Below, one piece after another: positions 15,607 to 21,618 of a stretch of 21,618 bases of DNA. How positions within the stretch are numbered: position 1 is the stretch's first letter; each line of letters begins with the position of its first letter. The notes under the pieces are model-generated. The model was not told the DNA's origin. It saw only the letters and a list, made by a program, of their open reading frames with translations, and searched no databases. The stretch covers positions 55,750 to 77,367 of the forward strand of contig DBTS01000069.1 in NCBI GenBank assembly GCA_002307175.1. The letters are read 5' to 3'. The stretch is from Rhodocyclaceae bacterium UBA1310. Lineage in GTDB: Bacteria; Pseudomonadota; Gammaproteobacteria; Burkholderiales; Rhodocyclaceae. Made by a program: the position numbers and the translations under genes.

Positions 15607-15668
15607 GATAAACCGTGCATCCTAGCTGAAAACGCCCTTCCGGGCTTGTCCTGGATACATGGTTTATC
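15607..15668. repeat. Gapped 16-bp inverted repeat between rlmI and the exonuclease gene
   Basis: GATAAACCGTGCATCC (15607-15622) and GGATACATGGTTTATC (15653-15668) are complementary at 14 of 16 positions. The 30-nt centre contains a smaller GCCC/GGGC hairpin (15634-15645). It lies in the 143-nt divergent intergenic region, where it could be an operator for both genes or a structured leader. Confidence 0.8.
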
Positions 15669-15729
15669 CTTATGCTGCACAATGCGGCGCGGCCACTATG
15701 GCCGGGCCATCTTGCGAGTCGGGAGCGAA

Positions 15730-16242
15730 ATGCTGCAGCCACCGCCGATCATTGATGTGGAAGCCTCGGGTCTGGGAGCAGGTAGCTATCCCATTGAAGT
15801 TGGCTGTGCCCTGCCCGATGGCCGCAGCTACTGTGCCCTGATCAAGCCCATGGATGACTGGCTCCATTGGGATCCGGCGGCTGAAGCCATGCACGGCATC
15901 ACGCGTGCGGTTCTGGCCGAACATGGTTTGCCACCCTTGTCGGTGGCGATTCGTCTGAATACCCTGCTGCAGGGTTCGACCATCTATTCGGATGCCTGGG
16001 GCCACGATTCCAGCTGGCTGGCCAAGCTCCATGACGCAGCCGGTGTGCCTGCGAGCTATCGCGTCGAAGTGCTCTCGCGCATCACGCCGCAAGTCGAAGC
16101 CGAACACTGGAATTCTATTCGCGCCGATGTCGAAAAAAGCCTGCATGTGCGGCGTCACCGTGCCAGTGCGGATGCGCGCGTGTTGCAGATGACCTGGATG
16201 TGCGTGATGTTTGGTGACATGCCACCTCAGATTGAGGTTTAG
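15730..16242 (+). CDS. Small stand-alone DEDDh 3'-5' exonuclease-like protein
   Basis: From the ATG at 15730 (GGGAG just upstream) the product is 170 residues with an RNase T/DnaQ-like layout. IIDVEASGLG (7-16) supplies Asp9 and Glu11. YSDAWGHDSSWL (86-97) supplies the third acidic residue, probably Asp93. HRASADA (143-149) gives the His143-x4-Asp148 pair of the DEDDh class, so all expected metal/catalytic residues are present. It probably trims DNA or RNA 3' ends in the cytoplasm; the substrate is unknown. A longer in-frame start at 15400 is rejected because it would lie deep inside rlmI and adds unrelated sequence. The stop is 12 nt from the convergent xerC stop. It is shorter than DNA polymerase III epsilon and has no extra domain. 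Confidence 0.8.
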   Translation: MLQPPPIIDVEASGLGAGSYPIEVGCALPDGRSYCALIKPMDDWLHWDPAAEAMHGITRAVLAEHGLPPLSVAIRLNTLLQGSTIYSDAWGHDSSWLAKLHDAAGVPASYRVEVLSRITPQVEAEHWNSIRADVEKSLHVRRHRASADARVLQMTWMCVMFGDMPPQIEV

Positions 16243-16254
16243 CAGCGAAAGATC

Positions 16255-17205
16255 CTATTTTTTGTGCGCTCGCGGATGCGCGGCATCGTAGATCTTTGCC
16301 AGATGCTGGAAATCCAGATGGGTGTAGACCTGTGTGCTGCGGATACTCGCGTGTCCCAGAAGTTCCTGTACGGCACGCAGATCACCCGAAGACTGCAGTA
16401 CATGCGAGGCGAAGCTGTGGCGCAGCATGTGCGGGTGGATATGCTGGGGCAGGCCTTTTTCGCGTGCCCAGCGGGCCAGACGTGCTCGGATCATGCCATG
16501 TGAGAGCCGCGTTCCGCGCTGGCTCACAAAGAGCGCCTGTTCCTCTGCTGCAGCGAGATTGGTGCGCACATTGAGCCATGCGGAGATGGCTTCGAGAGCT
16601 TTGCCACCAACAGGCACGCGGCGTGTCTTGCTGCGTTTGCCAAGTACCGTGACTTCGCCATCGGCGACGCAATAGGCGCCATCCAGATTGAGCCCGGCGA
16701 GTTCGGCCAGACGCAGCCCGGAGGAATAGAACAGCTCGAACATCGCCAGATCACGAACTTCCAGCACGTCATCAGGTGTCGCATCGAGCATTGCGCCTGC
16801 AGCGTCTACCGAGAGTGCCTTGGGCAGGGGTTTGCCCGCTTTAGGTGCGCGAATGGCGAGCACCGGGTTGGCCGTCACCTTGTCGCCAGCCAGCAGCCAG
16901 CGGAACCAGCCGCGCCAGCACGAGAGGGTGCGGGCGATGGAGCGTGCTTCCAGACCCCCGGCGTGCAGGCGCGCGGCAAAACGCCGGATGTCCGCTGCTG
17001 CCAGGGCTGTCAGTGGGCGGTCGCCAGCGGTGCTGGCGAGTGTCTGGAGTTTGCCGAGGTCACGTCGGTAGCTGATCAGCGTATGCGGGCTGACCCGTCG
17101 CTGGTGGGCGAGATAATCAAGCCACGCAAGCATTTCCGGGGCAAGGCTGACGGGTGGGGTCACGTCGGCAGCGGGAGCAGGAGCAGGAGGGCGCCGCGTG
17201 ACCAT
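16255..17205 (-). CDS. xerC: Tyrosine recombinase XerC
   Basis: The 316-residue site-specific recombinase works with XerD at dif to resolve chromosome dimers. The N-terminal SAM-like core-binding domain spans about 22-105. The catalytic domain has the full active-site set: Arg165 in SSGLRLAE, Lys190 in LGKRSKTRR, His259 and Arg262 in HPHMLRHSF, His285 in LLGHAS and the nucleophile Tyr294 in STQVYTH. A proline/alanine-rich stretch (6-18) precedes the usual start of homology, so the N-terminus is slightly long. The ATG lies 5 nt after the DUF484 stop. The order dapF-DUF484-xerC, well known from gammaproteobacteria, supports XerC over XerD or an integrase. Confidence 0.94.
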   Translation of the reverse strand: MVTRRPPAPAPAADVTPPVSLAPEMLAWLDYLAHQRRVSPHTLISYRRDLGKLQTLASTAGDRPLTALAAADIRRFAARLHAGGLEARSIARTLSCWRGWFRWLLAGDKVTANPVLAIRAPKAGKPLPKALSVDAAGAMLDATPDDVLEVRDLAMFELFYSSGLRLAELAGLNLDGAYCVADGEVTVLGKRSKTRRVPVGGKALEAISAWLNVRTNLAAAEEQALFVSQRGTRLSHGMIRARLARWAREKGLPQHIHPHMLRHSFASHVLQSSGDLRAVQELLGHASIRSTQVYTHLDFQHLAKIYDAAHPRAHKK

Positions 17206-17210
17206 GCTGC

Positions 17211-17861
17211 TTAGCCGATCTGCTTGAGCACGGCGGCGCCAACGAGCTGGCCGATACGCTCGACGTACAGGGTGCCCATTTCGGGGAAGAAACGTTCCGG
17301 GTCTTCGCTGCCGAGTGCCAGCATGCCGAATACCTGGGCGTCGCGTCGCAGGGGAATCAGTGCCAGCGAACCCAGATGGGAGGCCGCATTACCAAACCAG
17401 GCCAGCACTTCCGGGTATTGCGCCGGTCCGCAGTAGGGCTGGCGCAGGTCGGCGGCAAAGAAGCGCAGTTCTTCGCTGACTTCGACGAATTCGGGGCTTT
17501 CGCGCTTGAGGATGCTGTTCCAGATGCGCAGGGCCACATGCGGGATGGCGAAATCTTCCTGCAGGTGGTTATAGACTGCGAAATTCACGGCTTCGAAATC
17601 ATCCGAGAGCATCAGCGAGAGCGTCAGCCGATGCACTTTCTCGGCGATCACATCGTTTTCTTCGCCAAAACTGACGAGTTCTGCGAGTTTTTCCTGCACC
17701 TGGGCAAGCTTTTCGCGCAGCGTCAGGATTTGCCGTTCAGACAGCGAAATGGTGTTGCCGCTCGTCGGATGTGGCACTGACAACTGCTCCAGCAGATCCG
17801 GGTGTTCCTCGAAAAACTGCGGGTTAGCGTTGAGAAAATCAATAATGTCGTTTGGATTCAT
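17211..17861 (-). CDS. DUF484 family protein (YigA-like)
   Basis: This 216-residue protein is of the DUF484 family, found between dapF and xerC in many proteobacteria; its function is not established. The N-terminal segment DIIDFLNANPQFFEEHPDLLEQLSVP is diagnostic in style (a short helical region with PxFFxxHPDLL; about residues 5-30). A coiled-coil-like helix (about 40-75) and a GAF-like domain (about 75-215) follow, including LALGSEDPERFFPEMGTLYVERI near the end. The stop is 5 nt before the xerC ATG, so the two are surely co-transcribed. The ribosome binding site is weak. Upstream lies repeat copy 2, which fills the gap to dapF. Confidence 0.9.
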   Translation of the reverse strand: MNPNDIIDFLNANPQFFEEHPDLLEQLSVPHPTSGNTISLSERQILTLREKLAQVQEKLAELVSFGEENDVIAEKVHRLTLSLMLSDDFEAVNFAVYNHLQEDFAIPHVALRIWNSILKRESPEFVEVSEELRFFAADLRQPYCGPAQYPEVLAWFGNAASHLGSLALIPLRRDAQVFGMLALGSEDPERFFPEMGTLYVERIGQLVGAAVLKQIG

Positions 17862-17890
17862 GGTGTTCTTGGGGGCGATAAGCGCTGCTC

Positions 17891-18032
17891 AGAAGCTGTT
17901 CATGGCCTTGCTGCGAAGGGGTGATCGGGCTTCATGTGCGGCTCAAAATCCTCATTTATGCGAATAAATTCCGGTTTCTGCGCGGCTCTTATGCGGCTGA
18001 GGGCCTCTCGCGACAGATGATGGGCAGGTTCT
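17891..18032 (+). repeat. Dispersed intergenic palindromic repeat, copy 2
   Basis: The core (17937-17985) matches copy 1: TGCGGCTCAAAATCC leads into an interrupted hairpin TTTAT/ATAAA with AAAATCC/CCGGTTT flanks. Here the whole element looks like one long imperfect palindrome. AGAAGCTGTTC (17891-17901) on the left mirrors GGCAGGTTCT (18023-18032) on the right, and CCTTGCTGCG mirrors CTCTCGCGAC nearby. The right end touches the dapF stop codon, and the left end lies 29 nt before the DUF484 start, so it sits inside a transcript and would be copied into RNA. Confidence 0.75.
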
Positions 18033-18862
18033 CAAATCTCTGTTTCGCCTTCAAATACCGTGACTGCCGGCCCTGTCATCAGAACGGGCGTTCCGGGGCC
18101 ACCCCAACTGATCGACAGATCACCACCGCGGGTGTGTACCAGCACGGGGGAAGTCAGTAGTTCGCGACGAAGCCCGGTGACAACGGCGGCACAGGCCCCT
18201 GTGCCGCAAGCCAGAGTTTCGCCGGCACCGCGTTCGAAGACGCGCAGGCGGATCGTGTGTGCATCCACCACCTGCATGAAGCCGGCGTTCACTCGGGCGG
18301 GGAAACGCACATGGTGTTCGATGGCAGGGCCCTGGGTGGCAACTGGTGCGGTATCGACATCGGCCACGACCTGCACCGCGTGCGGGTTGCCCATCGATAC
18401 TGCTGTAATCGCAACGGATTGGTCACCCAGATCAAGGGGCTGCACCACGGCTTCGGAATCCGAGACAAACGGGATGCGGGCTGGCTCAAAGATCGGGATG
18501 CCCATATTGACGGTGACAAGCCCGCCCTCGACGAGGCGGGGGCTGATGATGCCGCTCTTCGTCTCGACGCGGATTTCCGTTTTGGTGGTGAGGCCTTTGT
18601 CGAGCACGAAACGCACGAAGCAGCGGGAGCCGTTGCCACATTGCTCCACTTCGCTGCCATCGCCGTTGAAGATGCGATAGCGGAAATCCACATCGGGCGT
18701 GCTGGCGCGTTCAACAATCAGGATCTGATCGCAGCCTACGCCAAAGCGTCGGTCAGCGAGATGGCGAACCTGATCAGGGGTCAGTTCGAGAGACTGGCTG
18801 ATCGCGTCGATCACGACGAAATCGTTGCCCAGACCATGCATCTTGGTGAATTTGAGCTTCAT
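18032..18862 (-). CDS. dapF: Diaminopimelate epimerase
   Basis: This 276-residue cofactor-free racemase converts LL- to meso-diaminopimelate for peptidoglycan and lysine. The N-terminus KFTKMHGLGNDFVVIDA (4-20) is characteristic. The two catalytic cysteines are present: Cys75 in VEQCGNGSRCF and Cys219 in ETLACGTGACAAV. The length is standard. The start MKLKFTKMHG is unambiguous, although no clear ribosome binding site lies upstream. It follows the second lpxL-like gene by 35 nt on the same strand and precedes DUF484 and xerC, with a palindromic repeat in between. Confidence 0.96.
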   Translation of the reverse strand: MKLKFTKMHGLGNDFVVIDAISQSLELTPDQVRHLADRRFGVGCDQILIVERASTPDVDFRYRIFNGDGSEVEQCGNGSRCFVRFVLDKGLTTKTEIRVETKSGIISPRLVEGGLVTVNMGIPIFEPARIPFVSDSEAVVQPLDLGDQSVAITAVSMGNPHAVQVVADVDTAPVATQGPAIEHHVRFPARVNAGFMQVVDAHTIRLRVFERGAGETLACGTGACAAVVTGLRRELLTSPVLVHTRGGDLSISWGGPGTPVLMTGPAVTVFEGETEI

Positions 18863-18897
18863 GGCAATATTATCGCCCCAAAGCCGCAGATTCCCAA

Positions 18898-19767
18898 TCA
18901 GTAAAGCTTGGCTTCACCGGGTGGGCGGGTCTTGAAGCGTTTGTGTACCCAGTAATACTGTTCCGGTGTCTTGCGGATTTCCTGCTCCAGGAAGGCATTC
19001 ATGCGTGTTGTGTCGGCTTCGATGTCGCGGGTCGGAAAATCTTCCCAGACCTCGCCGAACTCACAGATATAGCCCTGACCCCAGGGTTTGGTGCGCATGA
19101 TGTAGGGAATTACCACCGCGTTGGACATCCGCGCGATGCGTGAGAGCCCCGGAATGGTGGCGGTCTGTACGCCGAAGAAGGGGACGAAAATAGAATCGCG
19201 CGGGCCGAAATCCATATCTGGCAGATAGTAGAAAGGCCGACCAGCCTTGATCGAACGCACGGCATCACGAATGCCTTCCTGGCGAGAGAGCAGATGCTGG
19301 TTGCCAAAGCGCAGGCGGCCCTTGAGCAGCATCTTTTCGAGCACCTTGTCCTTTTGCGCCGAGTACATGCTCACGCAGTCCATCTCCATGGCCAGGCGGT
19401 TCCCCACATCCAGATTGGCGAAATGCGGTACCAGCAGGATGATGGCCCGGCCTTCATCGTGGAGTTTTTTGACCTTATCGAAACCACGCATTTCGGCCAG
19501 ACGGCGGACGCGGGCTTCGGAAGCCCACCACAGGATGCCGCGCTCCAGGAACGAGCGGGTGACCGCCACTGCAGTGCGACGGGCGAGGTGATGGCGTTGC
19601 GCCTCAGAGAGTTCTGGAAAGCATAGTTTCAGGTTGGTGAGGATTACGCGGCGGCGTGGAATCACTGCAAGATAAAGAAGATGACCGAGCAGCCAGCCAA
19701 TACCTGCCTGAACGGGCAAGGGAAGCCAATGGAAAAACCACAGGAAAAAGAAAAAGATACGAATCAT
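18898..19767 (-). CDS. Lipid A biosynthesis acyltransferase, LpxL/HtrB-like (second of pair)
   Basis: The 289-residue protein has an N-terminal membrane anchor (MIRIFFFFLWFFHWLPLPVQ) and the catalytic HX4D in VPHFANLD (113-120, His115 and Asp120). GRPFYYLPDMDFGPRDSIFVPFFG carries the substrate-binding region, and the C-terminal YYWVHKRFKTRPPGE is typical of LpxL/LpxM family enzymes. These transfer a secondary acyl chain to the lipid A precursor on the inner membrane. The ATG overlaps the stop of the upstream paralogue by four bases (ATGA), so both are translated together. Which acyl chain or position each adds cannot be told. The pair probably splits the LpxL and LpxM roles. Confidence 0.88.
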   Translation of the reverse strand: MIRIFFFFLWFFHWLPLPVQAGIGWLLGHLLYLAVIPRRRVILTNLKLCFPELSEAQRHHLARRTAVAVTRSFLERGILWWASEARVRRLAEMRGFDKVKKLHDEGRAIILLVPHFANLDVGNRLAMEMDCVSMYSAQKDKVLEKMLLKGRLRFGNQHLLSRQEGIRDAVRSIKAGRPFYYLPDMDFGPRDSIFVPFFGVQTATIPGLSRIARMSNAVVIPYIMRTKPWGQGYICEFGEVWEDFPTRDIEADTTRMNAFLEQEIRKTPEQYYWVHKRFKTRPPGEAKLY

Positions 19768-20639
19768 GGTGCAGGATCGGATGGCGGCGGATTCGCACCC
19801 GCCGGGACTTTGTAACGGTTATAGGCCCACAGATACTGAGATGGGCAACGCCGGACGAGAGTTTCCACCTCGCCGGAAAGAATTTTCACGCGTTCTTCGA
19901 GAGGCCCTTCCACTGGCACGCTGGGCGAGAAGACGTGCAGGCGCCAGCCTTCGCCAGCGACGCGTTCTCCCCAGAATAGCAGTACCTGGGTGTTCTTCAC
20001 TTCCGAGAGACGGGCTGCCAGTGTCATCGTATAGGCCTGTTTGCCGAAGAACGGTACCCAGACGCCTTCTCCCTTACCAGGTGCCTGATCGGGCAGGAGC
20101 CCTGTGGCAATACCCTGGCGCAGACCACGGATGATGTTGCGCACGCCTGCCAGATCTGCCGTGGCGAGAGACAGTTGGCCGCGGGTGCGCCCCGCGCGCA
20201 GGATCGGCTCCACGCTGGCCTGCTTTGGGGAGCGATAGAGCACAGTCATCGGCATGTGCTCACCAATGTATTGCGAGGCGATCTCGAAACAGCCCAGATG
20301 CGGAGTCAGCGCGATAACTGTTTTGCCTTCCCGACGGGCGGCTTCGGCAAGTTCCCAGCCATGCACTTCGAGGATGTGCGCCTGGATCTCGGCACTTGGG
20401 CGCAGCCACACGAAGGGCAATTCAAGAATCATGCGGCCAGTCTCACGGGCATTCGCGTAGAGTTCCTGCGATGTCGGTGTGCGCCCCAGGCAACGCGCCA
20501 TGTTTTCGCTCACCCGCTGGCGGTGTCGCGCAGAGCAGGCGTGCACGAGCAGCCCTCCGATGCCGCCCAGCCAGTGCAGCAGCGGTAGCGGGAAATGGCT
20601 GAAGAGCCTGAACAGAAAGGGAATCACGAGATTGAGCAA
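19764..20639 (-). CDS. Lipid A biosynthesis acyltransferase, LpxL/HtrB-like (first of pair)
   Basis: The 291-residue paralogue of the next gene has a hydrophobic N-terminus (about 3-33) and TPHLGCFE (112-119, His114 and Glu119). The Glu version of HX4(D/E) is normal for this family, including E. coli LpxL. TGLLPDQAPGKGEGVWVPFFG and YLWAYNRYKVP near the C-terminus are further family signatures. The start is read as TTG at 20639 because GGAG lies 5 nt upstream and no ATG exists before the in-frame stop; a GTG at 20627 is the alternative. It is divergent from metK, and a TATAAT on the - strand at 20675-20680 fits as its -10. It heads the block of genes down to xerC. Confidence 0.87.
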   Translation of the reverse strand: MLNLVIPFLFRLFSHFPLPLLHWLGGIGGLLVHACSARHRQRVSENMARCLGRTPTSQELYANARETGRMILELPFVWLRPSAEIQAHILEVHGWELAEAARREGKTVIALTPHLGCFEIASQYIGEHMPMTVLYRSPKQASVEPILRAGRTRGQLSLATADLAGVRNIIRGLRQGIATGLLPDQAPGKGEGVWVPFFGKQAYTMTLAARLSEVKNTQVLLFWGERVAGEGWRLHVFSPSVPVEGPLEERVKILSGEVETLVRRCPSQYLWAYNRYKVPAGANPPPSDPAP

Positions 20640-20670
20640 TGCGGCTCCGGGAAGTAATGGCTATCGGCAC

Positions 20671-20701
20671 TTGTATTATAAAGCCACAGGAGGTCTATAA
20701 T
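20671..20701 (+). promoter_or_regulatory. Sigma-70-type promoter of metK
   Basis: A perfect -10 TATAAT lies at 20696-20701 with a -35-like TTGTAT (20671-20676, 4 of 6) at a long 19-nt spacing. Transcription would begin near 20708, directly at the first stem of the metK leader structure. Confidence 0.65.
20675..20680 (-). promoter_or_regulatory. -10 element for the lpxL-like gene
   Basis: On the - strand this hexamer reads TATAAT, a perfect match. It would start transcription near 20668, about 29 nt before the TTG start. No good -35 is seen. It interleaves with the metK promoter on the other strand. Confidence 0.5.
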
Positions 20702-20707
20702 TGTTTA

Positions 20708-20780
20708 ACCGCCGAGTTAAGACAACTTGCAGGGCGGCAGCACTTGTACTCTGGTGCGTAAATACTGCTAAAGCGTCGGC
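20708..20780 (+). ncRNA. metK leader RNA: SAM-II-like riboswitch aptamer with an extra hairpin
   Basis: The leader can form an H-type pseudoknot. P1 is CCGCC (20709-20713) with GGCGG (20733-20737). The P1 loop carries GCAG (20729-20732), which pairs with CTGC (20765-20768), and GAC (20721-20723), which pairs with GTC (20775-20777). This is the topology of SAM-II, where the P2 5' strand directly abuts the P1 3' strand. Signature bases also agree: GA-UUAA at the start of the loop, TTGCA before P1', TAAAT (20759-20763) and GCTAAA (20767-20772). An added hairpin GCAC/GTGC (20740-20757) is inserted before TAAAT. SAM sensing fits the downstream gene, which makes SAM. The folding was done by eye and the class assignment was not checked against a model. 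Confidence 0.62.
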
Positions 20781-20785
20781 TACTC

Positions 20786-20831
20786 AAACCCCGGAGTCGA
20801 TCGCGCCGATGATCTCCCGGGGTTTTGTTTT
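20786..20831 (+). terminator. Intrinsic terminator/attenuator immediately upstream of metK
   Basis: AAACCCCGG (20786-20794) pairs with CCGGGGTTT (20817-20825), and AG pairs with CT beyond a bulged C; the U-rich tail is TTTTGTTTT (20823-20831). It ends 3 nt before the GGAGAG ribosome binding site. Its position inside the 5' leader means it must be conditionally bypassed for metK expression. CGTCGGC (20774-20780) could instead pair with GCCGATG (20805-20811) in its loop, an antiterminator candidate. Confidence 0.75.
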
Positions 20832-20845
20832 ATGGAGAGCCATAT

Positions 20846-21618
20846 ATGGCAAATGATTTCCTCTTTACTTCCGAATCGGTTTCGGAAGGCCATCCCGATA
20901 AGGTTGCTGACCAGATTTCTGATGCAATCCTGGATGCCATCTTCACCCAGGACCCCCTCTCTCGCGTAGCTGCGGAGACGCTGTGCAACACCGGTCTGGT
21001 TGTTCTGGCCGGTGAAATTACCACCAATGCGCATGTGGATTACATCCAGGTGGCGCGCGATACGATCAAGCGTATCGGCTATGACAATACCGAGTACGGG
21101 ATTGACTACAAGGGCTGCGCCGTCATGGTCTGCTATGACAAGCAGTCCAACGACATCGCCCAGGGTGTGGATCACGCGTCCGACGATTATCTGAATACCG
21201 GCGCCGGTGACCAGGGCCTGATGTTCGGTTACGCCTGTGATGAAACCCCAGAGCTGATGCCTGCGCCGATCTACTATGCACACCGTCTGGTGGAGCGTCA
21301 GGCCCAGCTGCGCAAGGATGGCCGTCTGCCTTTCCTGCGGCCGGATGCCAAGAGCCAGGTGACCATGCGCTATGTCGATGGCAAGCCGCATAGTATCGAT
21401 ACCGTGGTGCTGTCGTCCCAGCATGCCCCTGAGTACAGTCTGGGCAGCAAGATGACCGATGAATTCTACGAAGCCGTGCGTGAAGAGATCATCAAGCCCG
21501 TGCTGCCCAAGGAATGGCTGACCAAGGATACCAAGTACCTGATCAACCCGACCGGCCGTTTCGTGGTTGGCGGCCCGCAGGGCGACTGCGGCCTGACCGG
21601 GCGCAAGATCATCGTCGA
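20846..21618 (+). CDS. metK: S-adenosylmethionine synthetase (3' truncated by the window)
   Basis: The visible 257 codons (of about 390 in the family) begin MANDFLFTSESVSEGHPDKVADQ. They include the ATP/methionine-binding SEGHPDK motif (14-20) and GAGDQGLMFGYACDET (about 119-134), the central MetK signature. The frame is still open at the window edge, at GRKIIVD. The enzyme makes SAM from ATP and methionine. The ATG at 20846 has GGAGAG at 20834-20839, 6 nt upstream. The gene is preceded by its own promoter, a structured leader resembling a SAM-II riboswitch and an intrinsic terminator, suggesting feedback control by SAM. It is divergent from the lpxL-like pair. Confidence 0.97.
   Translation, partial: MANDFLFTSESVSEGHPDKVADQISDAILDAIFTQDPLSRVAAETLCNTGLVVLAGEITTNAHVDYIQVARDTIKRIGYDNTEYGIDYKGCAVMVCYDKQSNDIAQGVDHASDDYLNTGAGDQGLMFGYACDETPELMPAPIYYAHRLVERQAQLRKDGRLPFLRPDAKSQVTMRYVDGKPHSIDTVVLSSQHAPEYSLGSKMTDEFYEAVREEIIKPVLPKEWLTKDTKYLINPTGRFVVGGPQGDCGLTGRKIIV

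Noticed and set aside
19764..20639. Catalytic HX4E instead of HX4D in the first LpxL-like protein as a possible inactivation
   Set aside because: Glu at this position is standard in part of the family, including E. coli LpxL.
20708..20845. SAH riboswitch or SAM-I type S-box in the metK leader
   Set aside because: The characteristic SAH-riboswitch core and the four-way S-box junction are absent. The pseudoknot and GCTAAA/TAAAT bases fit SAM-II better.
20780..21424. 214-residue open frame on the - strand
   Set aside because: It is antisense to metK, whose SEGHPDK and GAGDQG motifs are unmistakable.

Overview
The window is 21.6 kb of GC-rich, tightly packed chromosomal DNA from a Gram-negative bacterium. 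The gene set suggests a betaproteobacterium, most likely of the Rhodocyclales (Thauera/Azoarcus/Dechloromonas type). The clues are the metK, paired lpxL-type acyltransferases, dapF, DUF484, xerC order, an olsB-olsA pair, a WbpL/WbpM-type O-antigen end and a dispersed intergenic repeat that I recall from this group. The taxonomic call is an inference. I see no rRNA, tRNA, insertion sequence, prophage or CRISPR array.

Left part (1-4844, + strand): the 3' end of a surface-polysaccharide operon. It holds the tail of an unidentified gene, an NAD-dependent sugar epimerase, a WecA/WbpL-type polyprenyl-phosphate sugar-1-phosphate transferase and a WbpM-type UDP-sugar 4,6-dehydratase, coupled by overlaps of 1 to 10 nt. 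apaH (Ap4A hydrolase) follows after 9 nt.

Middle part (4887-11529, - strand): dadA (D-amino-acid dehydrogenase), olsA and olsB (ornithine lipid synthesis), a glycine-zipper lipoprotein, a PfkB sugar/nucleoside kinase, a GT4 glycosyltransferase and dgkA. A gene-free stretch at 7966-8284 carries one copy of a dispersed palindromic repeat. A divergent intergenic region (11530-11914) separates this block from a + strand pair made of an O-antigen-ligase-like membrane protein and a heptosyltransferase-like GT9 enzyme, which ends in a good intrinsic terminator.

Right part (14399-20639): rlmI (-) and a small stand-alone DEDDh exonuclease (+) diverge around a long gapped palindrome. They are followed by the - strand series lpxL-like, lpxL-like, dapF, (repeat copy 2), DUF484, xerC. 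metK starts on the + strand at 20846 and runs off the end.

Most of the window is envelope biology: O-antigen synthesis and ligation, core heptose, lipid A acylation, ornithine lipid and recycling of diacylglycerol. Methionine/SAM, lysine/peptidoglycan and chromosome-dimer housekeeping genes lie at the right edge. The most interesting non-coding element is the metK leader. It begins about 7 nt after a TATAAT box and can fold into an H-type pseudoknot with the layout and several signature bases of the SAM-II riboswitch, plus an extra hairpin. An intrinsic terminator ending just before the metK ribosome binding site follows it.
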